Shown here piece by piece: positions 25,881 to 38,529 of a DNA stretch of 64,000 nucleotides. This DNA is from Chrysoperla carnea (lineage: Eukaryota; Arthropoda; Insecta; Neuroptera; Chrysopidae), in assembly GCF_905475395.1 (NCBI RefSeq), contig NC_058341.1, positions 31,015,501-31,079,500 on the forward strand. The letters run 5' to 3'. A model generated the notes under the pieces. The model saw only the letters and a program-made list of their open reading frames with translations. It was not told the origin of the DNA and searched no databases. Every line of letters begins with the position of its first letter. Position 1 is the first letter of the stretch. A program made the position numbers and the translations under genes.

Positions 25881-26390
25881 TTATTGCACGGTACACACAT
25901 ATAAACCAAATAAATGCTTTGTAGTCAAATAATATGTTTTTTTTAGCTTTACAATACCACGAAACTACAAAAATATATAATATATTGTGTACAAGTGCTG
26001 CTTATAAATTTGATAATAATCTAACTGTAGTCGCCTCTGTTCATCAAATAATGGATTTTCGATGAACTCATAAATAAATTAAAATTTTCTGTTTATATCA
26101 TCGATAACCTTATATTTTTATGGTATTATTATAAACTACATATTTTAAATATTTTAAATAGTTTTTTATCACACTCTCCAGATTTTTTGATATAGAAATA
26201 TCCAATTGAAGAGGATAACCTATATGATTCATCAATTTTTCAGCCAATTTTGAACGATAACATATGAATAGAAAGCCCGGTGACCTAGGAATTTTTTGTG
26301 ATTTTTGTAAACTTTGTTATTCAAAAAATGTATTTGTAAAGTTTGATTGAAATCCCCAGTATTATCCAATTCTTTAATATCTCCTTAAAA
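25881..26390 (-). repeat. Repeat family B, near full-length copy
   Basis: Plus-strand text starts TTATTGCACGGTACACACAT and ends ATCTCCTTAA, the reverse complement of the 21.4 kb copy. It retains the segment around ATATAATATATTGTGTACAA that the 21.4 kb copy lacks. Confidence 0.82.
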
Positions 26391-26677
26391 TACAATTTAT
26401 TATTCACAAGAAAAGACAATTTATTTTCAGTTGAAATATACATTGTTTTCAAAATTGCAAACTTTACACAGCAGAATCGCATATTAGTAGTAGGAAGGTA
26501 GACTTTTGTATCATAAAATGTTTTAATTGTGGACAGTTCATCATGACCAACATGACAAATGAATTATATCCTAGATAAAACAAAAAAAAATTATTATTAA
26601 ACTCATAATTTTAAAATAAAAATAATAATTCTTTTATTTATAATATACAACAATAACAATTGTACTGCAACAGTAAA

Positions 26678-26732
26678 AATAATAATAATAATAATAATAA
26701 TAATTATGATACTAACAATAATAATAATAATA
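26678..26732 (+). repeat. (AAT)n microsatellite, interrupted
   Basis: Nine AAT units, a break at TATGATACTAAC, then five more. It is the longest trinucleotide tract in the window. Confidence 0.9.
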
Positions 26733-26967
26733 AACGACTTTTATTTTGAAATATGAAATTATTTAGTTAAATGTTTTATTTTGAGTTAATTACCATATTA
26801 TAATAACTATAAATTATAATGTTCATCACTGATAACAAATAACTAAAATTTAACATTAAAATAATAATACATGCATACTTACAAACTTAAATTATTTATG
26901 GATTTGTTAATAAGGGAGAATGTTTGTTGTCTGTTTTGTACTTTTGTTTGTTTGTTGGTTTTAATAG

Positions 26968-27145
26968 CTAAATATTATTTAATGAATGAGTCAACAATTT
27001 GTGTGATATGTTGAAACAAGTTTTATCCTATCAAAAACATTCAGAAAAATTTCAAAGTCTAGTGATTCTTGCAGTAAATAATTCTCAGTTCTCATTATCT
27101 AATGCATTAACTCTTTTATCTAATGGCCAATCATCATTGAGAGCC
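26968..27145 (+). other. Candidate coding exon, product not recognised
   Basis: A pyrimidine-rich tract ending TTTTAATAG (to 26967) is a plausible acceptor, and GCC|GTAAGT gives an ideal donor with GT at 27146. From ATG 27008 a 46-codon frame is open to the donor, ending in phase 0 with NNSQFSLSNALTLLSNGQSS near its end. The upstream part (to 26989) has an in-frame TGA, so it would be leader plus first coding residues. Composition is more protein-like than other small ORFs here, but the start context is poor and no partner exon was found. It may be chance. Confidence 0.25.
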
Positions 27146-27238
27146 GTAAGTAGAAAACGAAGTTTTCGATATGTATTCAACACGACCTATTCAAATACTT
27201 TTACCACCTAAGCAAGGCTCTCTCTCAAAATTCTTGTA

Positions 27239-27279
27239 ACTACCTTTTGACATTATACGTAATACCCTCAAAAGGTAGT
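27239..27279 (+). other. Perfect 12-bp hairpin
   Basis: ACTACCTTTTGA (27239-27250) and TCAAAAGGTAGT (27268-27279) are exact reverse complements around a 17-nt loop. It lies 94 bp after the candidate donor at 27146. Too short for a microRNA precursor by itself. Confidence 0.5.
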
Positions 27280-29486
27280 AGATTAACTAATCCACATAAC
27301 GCTCGCCTTTTTCGGAGGTATAAAAAAACTTTTTAAATGATTTGTTTCTTATAACCCTCGGAACAAAACGGTAAGGGATTATAAAAATTTTTTGCATTTG
27401 ATTCAAAAACTGTTTACTACTGTATTTTGCTTGAGTAGTATTTCAAAATATTTTGTTACTAGATTTATTTGTTTATTAAGGCCGTCAAGAAAGCTTTCGA
27501 AAAATATTATATTTAAAAGTCAAAGTATTAGCTTATGTTAGAAATATATAAAATAAAATTCTAAATAGAAATATTTAAGTATATGCATTGTCGATTAAAT
27601 ATATCACAATCGAAATAATTCGATAAACTTTAACACCAACTTTTCAAATTTATAGTTTTTGAAGCAAAGCTTACTCAATACCATTTCTATAGAAATTGAA
27701 GAGCATGTTATACGATTTAACTTTTTCAAAAACTTTCTTATTAAATGTATTGTGTATTGTATGTACACCACTGGCTATTATTGTTAGAAATTTAAAATTA
27801 TTGTTAGAAATTAACAAACGTTATAAAGTTTTAATTGCAGATTGGGATGGACTACTGCAAGCAATATGGAGTTATTAAAACATATACAACAAAGATTTAA
27901 AATAGCACTGACATCCTCAAGATGGGATACGATACCACCTTCAAAGATAAATAAACAAATAAAAAAATCATTGAGTAATAAAATTAAAAATTTAATTTGA
28001 AGACAAAAGTTTATTACGTAGTTCAGGGACTTTATAATCTATAATCTGCACTTTATTAATTATCATTTTTATGTTAATTCATAAATCTGTATCACTTCAT
28101 TAATGTGTAATAAATCTAAATTTTATTACTATAAAGATAACATTATACACTTAATGATATCTTGTGACCTCTCCTTCTGATATAATCACAATATAATTCA
28201 TATTATAGACATTTTATTTCCTTTTAAACTTTTTTGATTGATGACATTTGGAAGCAATATTATTCACAATTATAATAAAATTAATAAGCATCGCAAATAG
28301 CATCCTTATCAAATTCTAATCAATGACCGCGGAAGACAGTACAATCCACATTAAAGTCAAACATAATGTTATAGTCACTAATAGCTCTGAGAATTGCGAC
28401 CATTAATTACTTAAAATATATAAGTTTACGGGTAGAACAAGGTTAATGTAAAATTTTAATTTAATTGTATAATCTATGGTTTTGCACTAATCTTGAAATA
28501 AAAAACATTTTCAACAACTAAGACCTTCACCTTACGAAGAAAAAAAAAACAAATTATAAGAAGTCCCATAAACAATATAAAAAAGTTTAATTTAAAAAAA
28601 TTATTATTACAATGGCTAACCATTTATATGTGAAAAAATTATAATCACACATAAAATTGTCAAATTAATTAAATAAACAGACATATAAAAAAAATTTAAC
28701 ACCGTTAATAAAATATAAAAGCTACTTGGCAGATTTTAATACCGCCACCAAAAAAAACAAAAAGAATATAAAAAAGGAGAATGAAGAAGTGATAAAGATG
28801 GTACTGAAAAGGATGATGAGACATATATTTATATAACGTATTTATACAGTTCTTGTTAGGTTCTTGCAGTAAATGGTATGTGGCAACGAACAGTCACTAC
28901 CGCCATTAAATCAAGACCTTATAAAACATTCAAAAATGGTAGTAAAAAGATATTATCGTAATGTACATAAATTTTGTAATAAAAAAATATAAATATCATT
29001 TTTTAAAATTTTAAATATCAACTGACCTTACTTGATTTTATTTTTATAAATTATTACTGGCTTATTGGAATTAATTAAAATAAAATTGTTTTTCGTAGTA
29101 ATGAACATTATTTTATGTCCCAAAATTAACGGATGCTAAATTTCGACGGATAAAATGTTTTTGTCACTAACTTCCCCGTTTTTTTGCACTAAAATTTCAT
29201 TTACTCATTATACAAAATGATTGGATGTATAGGAAAAGTGGCCAAACGGTTACAATCTGAGCAAATGCTAATCAAAAATGAAGAAAATTAGGGAATCACT
29301 GCGGGGCCCTGGACGAAATCATATATTGAATTTCGGATAAAAGTGTAAGAGGCATGTTTGGGCTAGGCTTGTTCAATTATTACAGTCTTAGAGTTTGCGT
29401 ATTTTTTTGCTGGACTGTCTATATGCAATATTCAATAAACTATTAATTAAGGTGATTATAAAACTACAGTATTGAAAAAAGTTTTG
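27280..29486. other. AT-rich non-coding DNA
   Basis: No supportable gene. A 60-codon opening at 27696-27878 is unrecognised. Confidence 0.5.
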
Positions 29487-30010
29487 GTTTATTGCACGGT
29501 AAATACATATAAATACATGCTTTGTAGTCAAATGATGATTTACTTTTGGCTTTGCAATACCATTCAACTACAAAAATATATAATATATTGTGTGCAAGTG
29601 AGACTTATAAATTTTATAATATAGATATCGCTCTTCAATCATCACTACTCTTACTATAGTCGTCTCTGTTCATCAAATGATAAACTCATAATTAAATTAA
29701 AATTTTGTTATTATATCATCGGATAGCTTAAATTTTTCTAGTATTAGTATAAACTACAAGATTGTCTAAATATTTTAGATAGTTCTTTTATCAAACTCTC
29801 TAGTTTTTTTGATATAGAAATATCAAAGTCAAAAGGATAACCGATATGATTCATCATTTTTTCAGCCAATTTTGAACGATAAAATAATAAAAAAAGCCCG
29901 TTGACTTAGAAATTTTTAGTGATTTTTGGAAACTTTGTTAATAAAAAAATGTATTTATAAAGTTTTATTGAAATCCTTAGTATTATTCAATCCTTGTATA
30001 TCTCTTTTAG
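29487..30010 (-). repeat. Repeat family B, near full-length copy
   Basis: The longest copy; it starts GTTTATTGCACGGTAAATAC on the plus strand and ends TTGTATATCTCTTTTAG. It is useful as the reference for the family. Confidence 0.82.
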
Positions 30011-30633
30011 CTGATACTTGTCGATTTATACATATTGTATTAAACAATATCTTACATATTCTGTCGTTAGAAAATTAAATTTTTTTTATACCTTCTATAT
30101 AGATAAAAATCTCAAAGCAAAACATAGAATACATGGATAAAAAGTACAAAAAATAAAAAAAGAGGAATGTTGTTATTTCACAGAGTTGAGTTACGAACAT
30201 TGTGGATGATATCAATCAGTATTAAAAATGTTCGCAAAAGATTAATAACAGTGATGAATAATTAGAATATTATCAATTGTTTTTATTAGTAAACAGATAT
30301 TATTTATTATACTAGACATGTAAGTCCATGTTGTTGTTCTATTGCTTTATTATTATACTTTGTAATAATAATAAACCAATGTAATACACATAAGAAGTAA
30401 AGAACGGTAAGTGGTGGGTCCACGTTTCGATAAAACTAACGCTATAGTGTCTTAATTAAATTCAATACCTCTAAAATTTTTTCTTCTATTTTAGGCTCTG
30501 ACTCTATGTATAATTAGACGAATCATTTTAGCATTTTAAAGAGAACTTTTTGGTACCTCGACTCATGGTGCCAATTTTTTTTTTTTTATATATTCAGGAA
30601 TATTCATATACATATGAAAATCTAAATCTATTA

Positions 30634-30962
30634 AATGTGATTTGCTGTCAAGTAATGAGTTATTTTTGGCTTTACAAGAACACGCAACTACAAAAAATCC
30701 ACTAAAAAATACTATCTAAATATTTTAGATAGTTTTTTATCACCATCTCTAGATTTTTTCATATGGAAATATCCAATTGAAAAGGATAACCTATATGATT
30801 CATCATTTTTTCAGCCAACTTTGTACGATAAAATAATAATAAAAAGCCCGGTGACCTAATAATTTTTTGTGATTTTCGGAAACTTTGTAAATCCAAAAAT
30901 GTAATTATACAGTTTTATTGAAATCTATAGTATTATTCAATCCTTGCATATCTCTTTAACAA
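30634..30962 (-). repeat. Repeat family B, internally deleted copy
   Basis: After the TTTACAAGAACACGCAACTAC segment the copy jumps to the TATCTAAATATTTTAGATAG segment, with about 150 bp of the family missing. Its end TATCTCTTTAAC is intact. Confidence 0.8.
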
Positions 30963-31307
30963 TTGTAAGGTTTATTAAAATCGCTACTCTAAGCTGGAAA
31001 ACTCAATAATGTTAAACCCTCGTGTTATTGTTTGTAATAATAATAGTTTTTTTTCGTATTATGATAAAGAATTCACTTGTATATGAGTGACTGCATCACT
31101 TGTTTTGTTTTTAGTTTTTTTGTGATTTGTTTTTTCATAGTTATAAATAATGTAATAATACTAATATCTATCATAGACATATTATATGGTAGAGTAGCTA
31201 TATTATTGTAGTTATTGTAAAAAATTATTATTACATTATTAAATTTTTATGGTGAATTTCATATACATTGAACTGCATGTTAACCTGTTAAAGTAGAAAT
31301 TTTTCTT

Positions 31308-31468
31308 CGGACCCAAGACACAATTGACCTATGTTGCTCATTTACGAACTTGACCTCACTTGTTACGTCTTAAGCACGCTATAAAAATTTCAGGTTGATA
31401 TCTCTTTTCGTTTTTGAGTTATAGTGATGATAGACGGACAGACGACAGACGGATAACTGAAATTTTTC
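31308..31468 (-). repeat. Repeat family A, central fragment
   Basis: Only the middle of the family is present: GACCCAAGACACAATTGACC through CTCTTTTCGTTTTTGAGTTA to a degenerate GACGGACAGACG run. Both ends have been lost. Confidence 0.75.
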
Positions 31469-33540
31469 AATTTTATTAAAATAGTTTTTCACGTTTAATT
31501 TTTCCTTGGATTTGTCTGTGTGAAAAAGTTGATGAAATAATTCTAAAGCTATAAACGGGTTAATTCAAAATAATAATTAATTTACAAGAAAAATTTTTTG
31601 TTTAAGCCTTGTATTTTCATACTACTAGTAACGTAACAATTAAACTTTTAATTTTGTATATCTCACTTAAAATCGAAAACACGTGTGAAAATATTATTTA
31701 CCAATGAAATTTTCAGAAAAATTTAAGTTCTAAAATTATGATAAAATTAAAAATATTTTCATATGTCTATAAAGTTTAAGTTTTTCACAATAAATTTTAT
31801 ATAATATTATATTGAGTATGAATAGTTAGTTGAAGGTCCACCGATAATGTTTTAAATAACATTCTCTGAGCTATAAGCGTATCCAATATTTAATAAATGT
31901 GCTTTAAATTGTTTTAAATTTAACACAAATAACTTAACCTAGCAATAAAATAAAGTTAGTAATGCTAACGTTAATATAATTTATTAGATAGGATGTATGT
32001 TCTAGATGTATATACGTATGTATGTACGTGGGAGAGTCTTTTACCTAGGATCACATTTTATATTTTAATATTTCTTCAAGTCTCTTTTTAAACAAATATA
32101 GAAAAAGTCTCTTCTCATAGCACCCACCATTCACATAAATTAGCACCATAGCACCATTATTCATAATATGTTATCAATGGAAAAAGACCATGATGTACCA
32201 TGGATCATACCCATATTTACAGTGGATCACATTCACTGATTGTAATTGATCCTGTCTTCATCATATAAATTTTACAATCCAGTCTAAAGGGACTGTAATT
32301 ATTTCCATGTGAAATAATGCAACAGGAGGTATGTAGTTGAAAATTAAAACTCAAAAAGTTCCTCTGGAAGGCAGATCGTTTTTCTATGCATTCGATAACG
32401 GCTGCAAATACTTTTTATATTGACTAACATTGAATAAGAATTCTTATTTTCTGTTTATACACAAAAGTCAACCTAACTTACAACAAAAGCCAAATACTTT
32501 TGAAGCATGATCCTTTCTATAAGCATAAGTCAGAGTTTCTTGTCACAAATTTACATATTTCTATTTTACTTGAAAACAAAATCACACGAACAAATTTTCT
32601 AAAGATTGCTTTCTTTTGATTTTTGTTCATGAAATTTCTATTTAGTGGATAGCAATATCTTTTACTGAAGAATGATTCAAGATACATCGTCTTGAAGGTA
32701 CAACAATTTACCCGTTGTACATTTAAAATATTTTTGCAATTATAATATTTCTATGTTACACAATGCCTATAAGCTATCGTGATCTATACGAACTATCATT
32801 CATAAACTTTTCCCTATATAAAGTTTAACATTATGGAAAAGTTTTTAACAACGAGTTAAATTGGATTTCCATAAAAAGTAGAAAATATAAATAATATGTA
32901 CCATATATTTTTACATATGATAAAGTAATGTAATGTTCACTATACAACTTCTTGTGGCATCATTTTTCAGGGAATTTAGCACTTTAGGGAATATGTTCCA
33001 TTTTGTTAGAATTGCACTTAGAATTGAAAATTTTTATATTGCAATGAGTTGGTGTGATTTTTTATAATTTCGATTTGATTGAAAAATATTCAAACTGAAA
33101 TTTCTATTTGCGTAGGTACTTTCAATTTTTTAATAACTAAGTCGTGCAATAACAATGGCTTCGGAATGATGTCATTACGAATAGCATAAAAGATCCCCAT
33201 AAGTTGAGGGGCTTTTTTCGAGCTTAATCATAGGGATACCTAATGCCAAAAAATTTTGTCGGAACGAAACTTGCAAGATTAAGAACGACCACCTCCAAGT
33301 TTCATGAATACAACTTACAACTAATTTGTGTCTCTGTTACTTTTGAGATAATTTTCTTAAGCAGGCAAGAAGAGCAGCCGAAAAAAAATAAATATTATAA
33401 CAAATCAAAAACCCATTTGCGTTAAATAAAATTTGATAAGAAACAAACATGCCCATAGTAGTATACACAGCGACTTTTACATTCAGTACCCATTAATATC
33501 TAAACCGGCTCAAATATTTCCAAAACTGGGCCTCGACTGT
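31469..33540. other. AT-rich non-coding DNA
   Basis: Nothing beyond a small repeat of GTGGATCA-type words at 32195-32245 (CCATGGATCATACCCAT, CAGTGGATCACATTCAC). Confidence 0.5.
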
Positions 33541-34035
33541 TAAGTTTAGTCCCTAGTTTGTAACGCTTAAAAATATTGATGCTTTGAACAAAATTTTGGT
33601 ATAGGTGTTCATTAAATCACCTAATTAGTCCATTTAAGGTTGTCTGTGTGTCTGTCTGTCTGTCAGTCCGTCTAACAACACGATAACTGGAAAACGAAAA
33701 AGATACCAAGTTGAAATTTTCAGCGTGCTCAGGACGTAAAAAGTGAGGACGAGTTCGTAAATGAGCAACACAGATCAATGTGGTCATATAAACCATTACA
33801 GATAGAACAAAAGTTTAAACGTAAGAAATATTCCTCATAAAAAAAATAAACAACTTTTGTTTGAAACATATTTTCGAAAACATCAATGTTTATGTTCGTG
33901 TATGTGTGACATTATGTATGGCTGGCTACCTCTCTTTACTTACATGACCTAAAAAACAAACAATTCCGCAATCAACAGTGTCTATACATGGTATTTCAAC
34001 AACTAACTCAGTCAATTGTTTGTTTTCACTTGTTG
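33541..34035 (+). repeat. Repeat family A, near full-length copy
   Basis: Begins TAAGTTTAGTCCCTAGTTTG, has a TGTC-rich run at about 33640-33675, CACGATAACTGGAAAACG, and ends CAATTGTTTGTTTTCACTTG. It shows scattered substitutions and indels against the 5.3 and 44.7 kb copies. No intact reading frame is shared. Confidence 0.85.
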
Positions 34036-34270
34036 TAATCCTCTTTGAACTACCTTTTTTTTGATACCATACTAGATAGGTTTGGTTAATGTTTTTACTA
34101 TCGTACTATTTCACGGAAAAAAAGGCATATTGTTTTTGTTTTAACACCTATCTAAGGACACTTGGGATTTTGAGACGAATATAATGATACCTTATCTATC
34201 GAAGCCCATTGAGCCGCTTAAAAATTCGAGATAATAAAGAAATTTACAAACGAAAATGCGAAAAACATAA

Positions 34271-34660
34271 CCACTATATATACCGCTCTTCAATCATCAA
34301 TAACTATAGTCGTGTCTGTGCATCAAATGATGGATCTTCGATGAATTCATAATTCAGTAAAAATGTTGCTTTTATATTATCGACAACCTTATATTTTTAT
34401 CAGGTTTTAATTTATTTAAATATTTTAGATAGTTTTTTATCACACTCTCTAGATTTTTTGATATAGAAATATCCAATTGAAAAGGATAACACCTTTATGA
34501 TTCATAATTTTTCCTGCCAACTTTGAACGATAAACAATAACTAAAAAGTCCGATGACCTAGCAATTTTTGTGATTTTGGAAACTTTGTTAATCAAAAAAT
34601 CTATTTATAAAATTTTATTGAAATACTTAGTATTATTCAATCCTTACATATCTCCTTAAT
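34271..34660 (-). repeat. Repeat family B, truncated copy
   Basis: Begins at the ATACCGCTCTTCAATCATCA segment and runs to the family end CATATCTCCTTAATTG. The part with GTGCAATAA is missing. Confidence 0.8.
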
Positions 34661-35219
34661 TGAAAAACCCAATATTCATTTTAACTGTCAAATACTATAT
34701 AATCATATAGTTTTTCATATTCGTTCTTGTTCACATAATATAGAAAGAAACCAAACCTGCCCCAGTATAATATACAAATACTTGATATTTATAGCAAATG
34801 CTATCAATCATAAGTATTTTTATCAACTAAAAATAATTGAATGCAATATCTATGTAGTGCAGCAGTGTAATAATAAAATAAAAAAAAAATGTAATAAAAT
34901 ATTATATTTGATATAGATAATAATTAATTAATATTATATTATATTATATTTAATATAATGTATTAATAATAGTTTTATTACTAAAATATAAACACAGAAA
35001 CATACTTCTTTACTTTCATGTATGTTAGGTAAGTATAAAAATTATAATTATTATTTGTGATACTTTTTATTGTATTACAAGTTAGTTGTCAAGCCAGCTA
35101 TGATTTAACAACTTTCTTGATTATAAATCGTTCATTATTTCATGAAAGTTTTTTTAATGATATTTGCAAAAGCAAATTTTCTTCTTTCCAATAATAAAAA
35201 TTGTATACTAGTTAAAACC

Positions 35220-35308
35220 TGATATCTATATTTATAAGCATCACTTGCACACAATATATTATATATTTTTGTAGTTGCATGGTATTGTAAATCCAAAAAT
35301 AACTCAAT
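35220..35308 (+). repeat. Repeat family B, short internal fragment
   Basis: Contains CACTTGCACACAATATATTA followed by TTTTTGTAGTTGCATGGTAT and CAAAAATAACTCA, a segment otherwise seen at 25.9 and 29.5 kb. It lies about 560 bp beyond the 34.3 kb copy in the opposite orientation. Confidence 0.7.
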
Positions 35309-36690
35309 TTAGGTAAAACACCAAATCAATTGCAACGTTCTCAGATTACCCCGTGTATTTGGAACAAGTTTTGGATTGTAAAGTGCCCAAACTGTGTCAC
35401 TGTGGAAAGTTTAAGGCAGATATTGTAGGAAAATTTTCAAAATCGTTCGTAGACGCAGTGTTAGCAACGACACAACTATCTGGATACTATAATTTATGTT
35501 CCCCAAAATGATTTTGTAATCAGTAATTTTGGCAGCTTATGTAGAATATGTACTAGACATACCAACGTAATTAAACCCTACCTAATAACGATAGGAAAAG
35601 AAATATCAAAAATCCCGTCGTCTAGAAATAAACTTTTTATATTGCTATAACTTTAAGATAAGAAGGAAAAATAGATTTTTCAATTTGATTGTAGGTACGT
35701 ATTGAATTGATGTACAAACTAAATTATCTATTTTAAAATATTTGCATTCATAGTTTTTAAAATATTATTCACATGCTATAATAAAATAATTGGATGCATA
35801 TGTAACGCAAGATTTGCATGAAAATATTAATTTAATGCATACTGGCTCTAATTAAATAATTTGCATGCATGTTATGTAATTGAATATTATTCTTTGAGAT
35901 TATTTATATAGTATCCCATTTCTTTCGGAATAAAAATAATAATTATAACCATCAGAAAGAAAGAATATAAATAAAAAAAATAAAAGCAAATCAGAGTAAA
36001 AAAGTAAGCGCTACATTAATTATTATGTACGAAGATACAATAAGAACAGAGTTTCTAAAGGGTGTCCCACGACACATCTCATTCTTTTTCTTTTCTTTAT
36101 AGGTCAGTATCAAATTTGATAATGACCTACAATTTTGGGAATCGAAATCCAATAAGTTATATAAATCAGGAAGATATTTTTCAAACAAATCAACTACTAG
36201 AATTAAGTTAAGAGTGTAAAAGTATATTTTATGAATTATGATAACTGAATAGAGTGACAGAAGTCGTTTGTACTAACACAATATGTAGATTAAGAGCACT
36301 TAAATACTAAATTATGTACACATAAAGTCAAATATATTACAAGCACACTTGACACTATATATTTTAACATATAAATATTATAATACTATGCTAACTTTTA
36401 AGTAACTTGATATATTGTGACAATCTTTTACTGTTAAGTACTTACAAAATGATTTATTCTAATACAAATCGTCTTATATCTTACTAAAATATATAGAGTT
36501 TCTTAGAAAATCTGTTAGTTTACAGATTAGATTATGAAAAAAGGAAGAGAGTTCATGTTTAGGTAATAAAATGGATAACTCTCCGGAAATGTTAAGATAA
36601 TGGTTTCAAATTATTCGCCAATAATCAAACATAAAACCTAATAATAAAGCTAATTTATGAACATTAAAGTTATTTTCATTTTTTTAACAG
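35309..36690. other. AT-rich non-coding DNA
   Basis: No gene. GCATGCAT/ATGCATAC-type words recur at 35790-35875 without forming a clear repeat. Confidence 0.5.
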
Positions 36691-36780
36691 AAATGGTAGC
36701 TGTTAGTTTGGTAAATAACCAGCAGATACATCAAAACGTACATCAAGTTGTAGCAGGCAATACAGTAGGTATCCTAAATT
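36691..36780 (+). other. Candidate 90-nt exon, product not recognised
   Basis: CATTTTTTTAACAG| is a strong acceptor and AAATT|GTAAGA a good donor, framing 90 nt open in the frame beginning ATG 36693 (MVAVSLVNNQQIHQNVHQVV...). The frame runs on to a stop at 36816-36818, giving a 41-codon ORF if unspliced. Ninety nt is divisible by three, as in cassette exons. Its phase does not fit joining directly to the exon candidate at 27 kb. Not recognised. Confidence 0.25.
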
Positions 36781-37115
36781 GTAAGAATAGCACTCAACGA
36801 ACTTGTACAACGTCTTAGACATCAAACAACTGGATTAGAAAGAGGAAGTGCTAACATATAAGGGGAAGAGACAATCTGAACCAAATTCGAAAAATAACAA
36901 GTTATATAGACTAAGGACCTATGCGGAAAGCTAAAGAACCAATGCGGAAATAAAAACCAAGAAATGAAATTTACAAAATTTAAAGAACTCACGACAATTT
37001 TTTCGAGTACGTAACCCTAAACTCGCACTTGAAACTTATTTTAGAACACTCTCACATAAATTACCTTTATCCTTAAAGTATGTTCCAAACTGAACTGATT
37101 TCCGTCGCCGAAGGG

Positions 37116-37440
37116 TTCGAAAAGTGAAATGGTAAAATAAATAGGTAATTCAAAACAATAATTCAAAGAACAAAGTCAACTCAAATATTTCATTTTCATT
37201 TAAAATATTTCCAAAAATTTGTCCCAATAAATGATAGCTCTCTAAGTATCGTTTTCACCTCATCTGATGTCCTTGACCATCAGTTTGATATTGATTTAAG
37301 AAGGAGTGTTATAAGTTTAAAGTGTTTATCTGCGTGCCTGTGTGTTTCTCAGTGACATCGTAGCCTCTAAACGGTCGAACCGACTTGATTGAGAACATTT
37401 TATAAATAGTTTGAAAAAATCGGTTTACGAGGAATAAATC
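37116..37440 (+). repeat. Repeat family C copy
   Basis: Colinear with 16573-16860, then extends through GAAAAAATCGGTTTACGAGG. The TGTGTGTTTCTCAGTGACAT section is closer to the presumed ancestral TCTG-rich form. Confidence 0.8.
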
Positions 37441-38317
37441 ACAATTGTCGGTTTTTTTTTTTTAATTTTGTAAATTTCACTTGTTTATTTTTTAGAAACT
37501 TAAACGGTAGCTAATTAAATTTCAGTCTAATACTTCACTTGATAAACTACCACTTGTCAACAAATCATTCGTAAAAGTTGTATTATAATTTTAAAATAAT
37601 GTTTATGTAAAACGTACAACAAAGGCAAAGAATTTCTTTGTATGTGAACATTTCATAAAATTTTAATTATTTAATTAATATCATTGGCAAAAGTCAAGAT
37701 TGTAATAAAAAAAAAAACTGAATGAAAATGAAAAAATGTTCTAATTCTTATGATAAAACAATTTCTTGAAATGCAATAAAATATTATTTTTTATTTAAAT
37801 ATTTTTATTAGTTATGTTATTATATTTAATAAAAATAATGTGATGATTATGATTATGATTAAATTATTAAAAAACAGCATATTATATATAGATATGTATA
37901 TGTATAACATTGGCACTGCTTAGCTTAGGTGATATGAAGTCGTTGTTCCCAGCATCATTGACCGTGAAATAAAGAAGAGCATACATATAATATTATTGCG
38001 AGTACCACTACGAACAAAACTGCTTATTATAATTTATTTCCTTGAAATGTTATCTACACCTATTTTCTTAGTTTCTATATATGTGGATATAGAGTAGGCC
38101 AAAAACAAAAGGCTGAATTGTTTTAATTACGGGATGATAATTCCTAAACCCAATGCAGTAGGCGTTGATTAAACACAACAAGTTTCTAGAGAAAATGCAG
38201 TTTCGCAAACAACTGGAGAAAGCTTGAAAGGCTAATTAGGAATATTATTTAGAAAGCAACTAAATCAATCCCGGCTTCTTCTTTTAATATGTATACAAGA
38301 GAATATCATTAAAACTG

Positions 38318-38412
38318 GCTTAGTAGCCTAGCAAGTAAAAACGCAATTGCCCTTAACCGTTTGGCTACTGACTGGGAGGTTGCGAATTCGAATCCAAGCT
38401 GCGGCAGTCTGA
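38318..38412 (+). repeat. tRNA-like segment, probable SINE head or tRNA relic
   Basis: A box-A-like TAGCCTAGCAAG (38324-38335) and a box-B-like ATTCGAATCC (38386-38395) sit about 60 nt apart, as in tRNA genes. The intervening sequence does not fold into a clean cloverleaf, and there is no direct T-run after it. About 110 bp of less AT-rich DNA follows (to about 38525), like a SINE body. It is unrelated in body to the SINE at 15.3 kb. No flanking duplication was found. Confidence 0.45.
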
Positions 38413-38529
38413 TAAATCATAATTAATTGGGCGGTAAATTGATCACACTGTCGTCGTCTGGATAAGAACGAAGTAACCGAATCTACCAAATCATAAGTAT
38501 ACTTCTATAATTTAGATAAAAATTTAGTT

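Noticed and set aside
27271..27282. let-7-like word AAAGGTAGTAGA
   Set aside because: The seed differs (AAGGTAG, not GAGGTAG), and the hairpin around it is far too short for a microRNA precursor.
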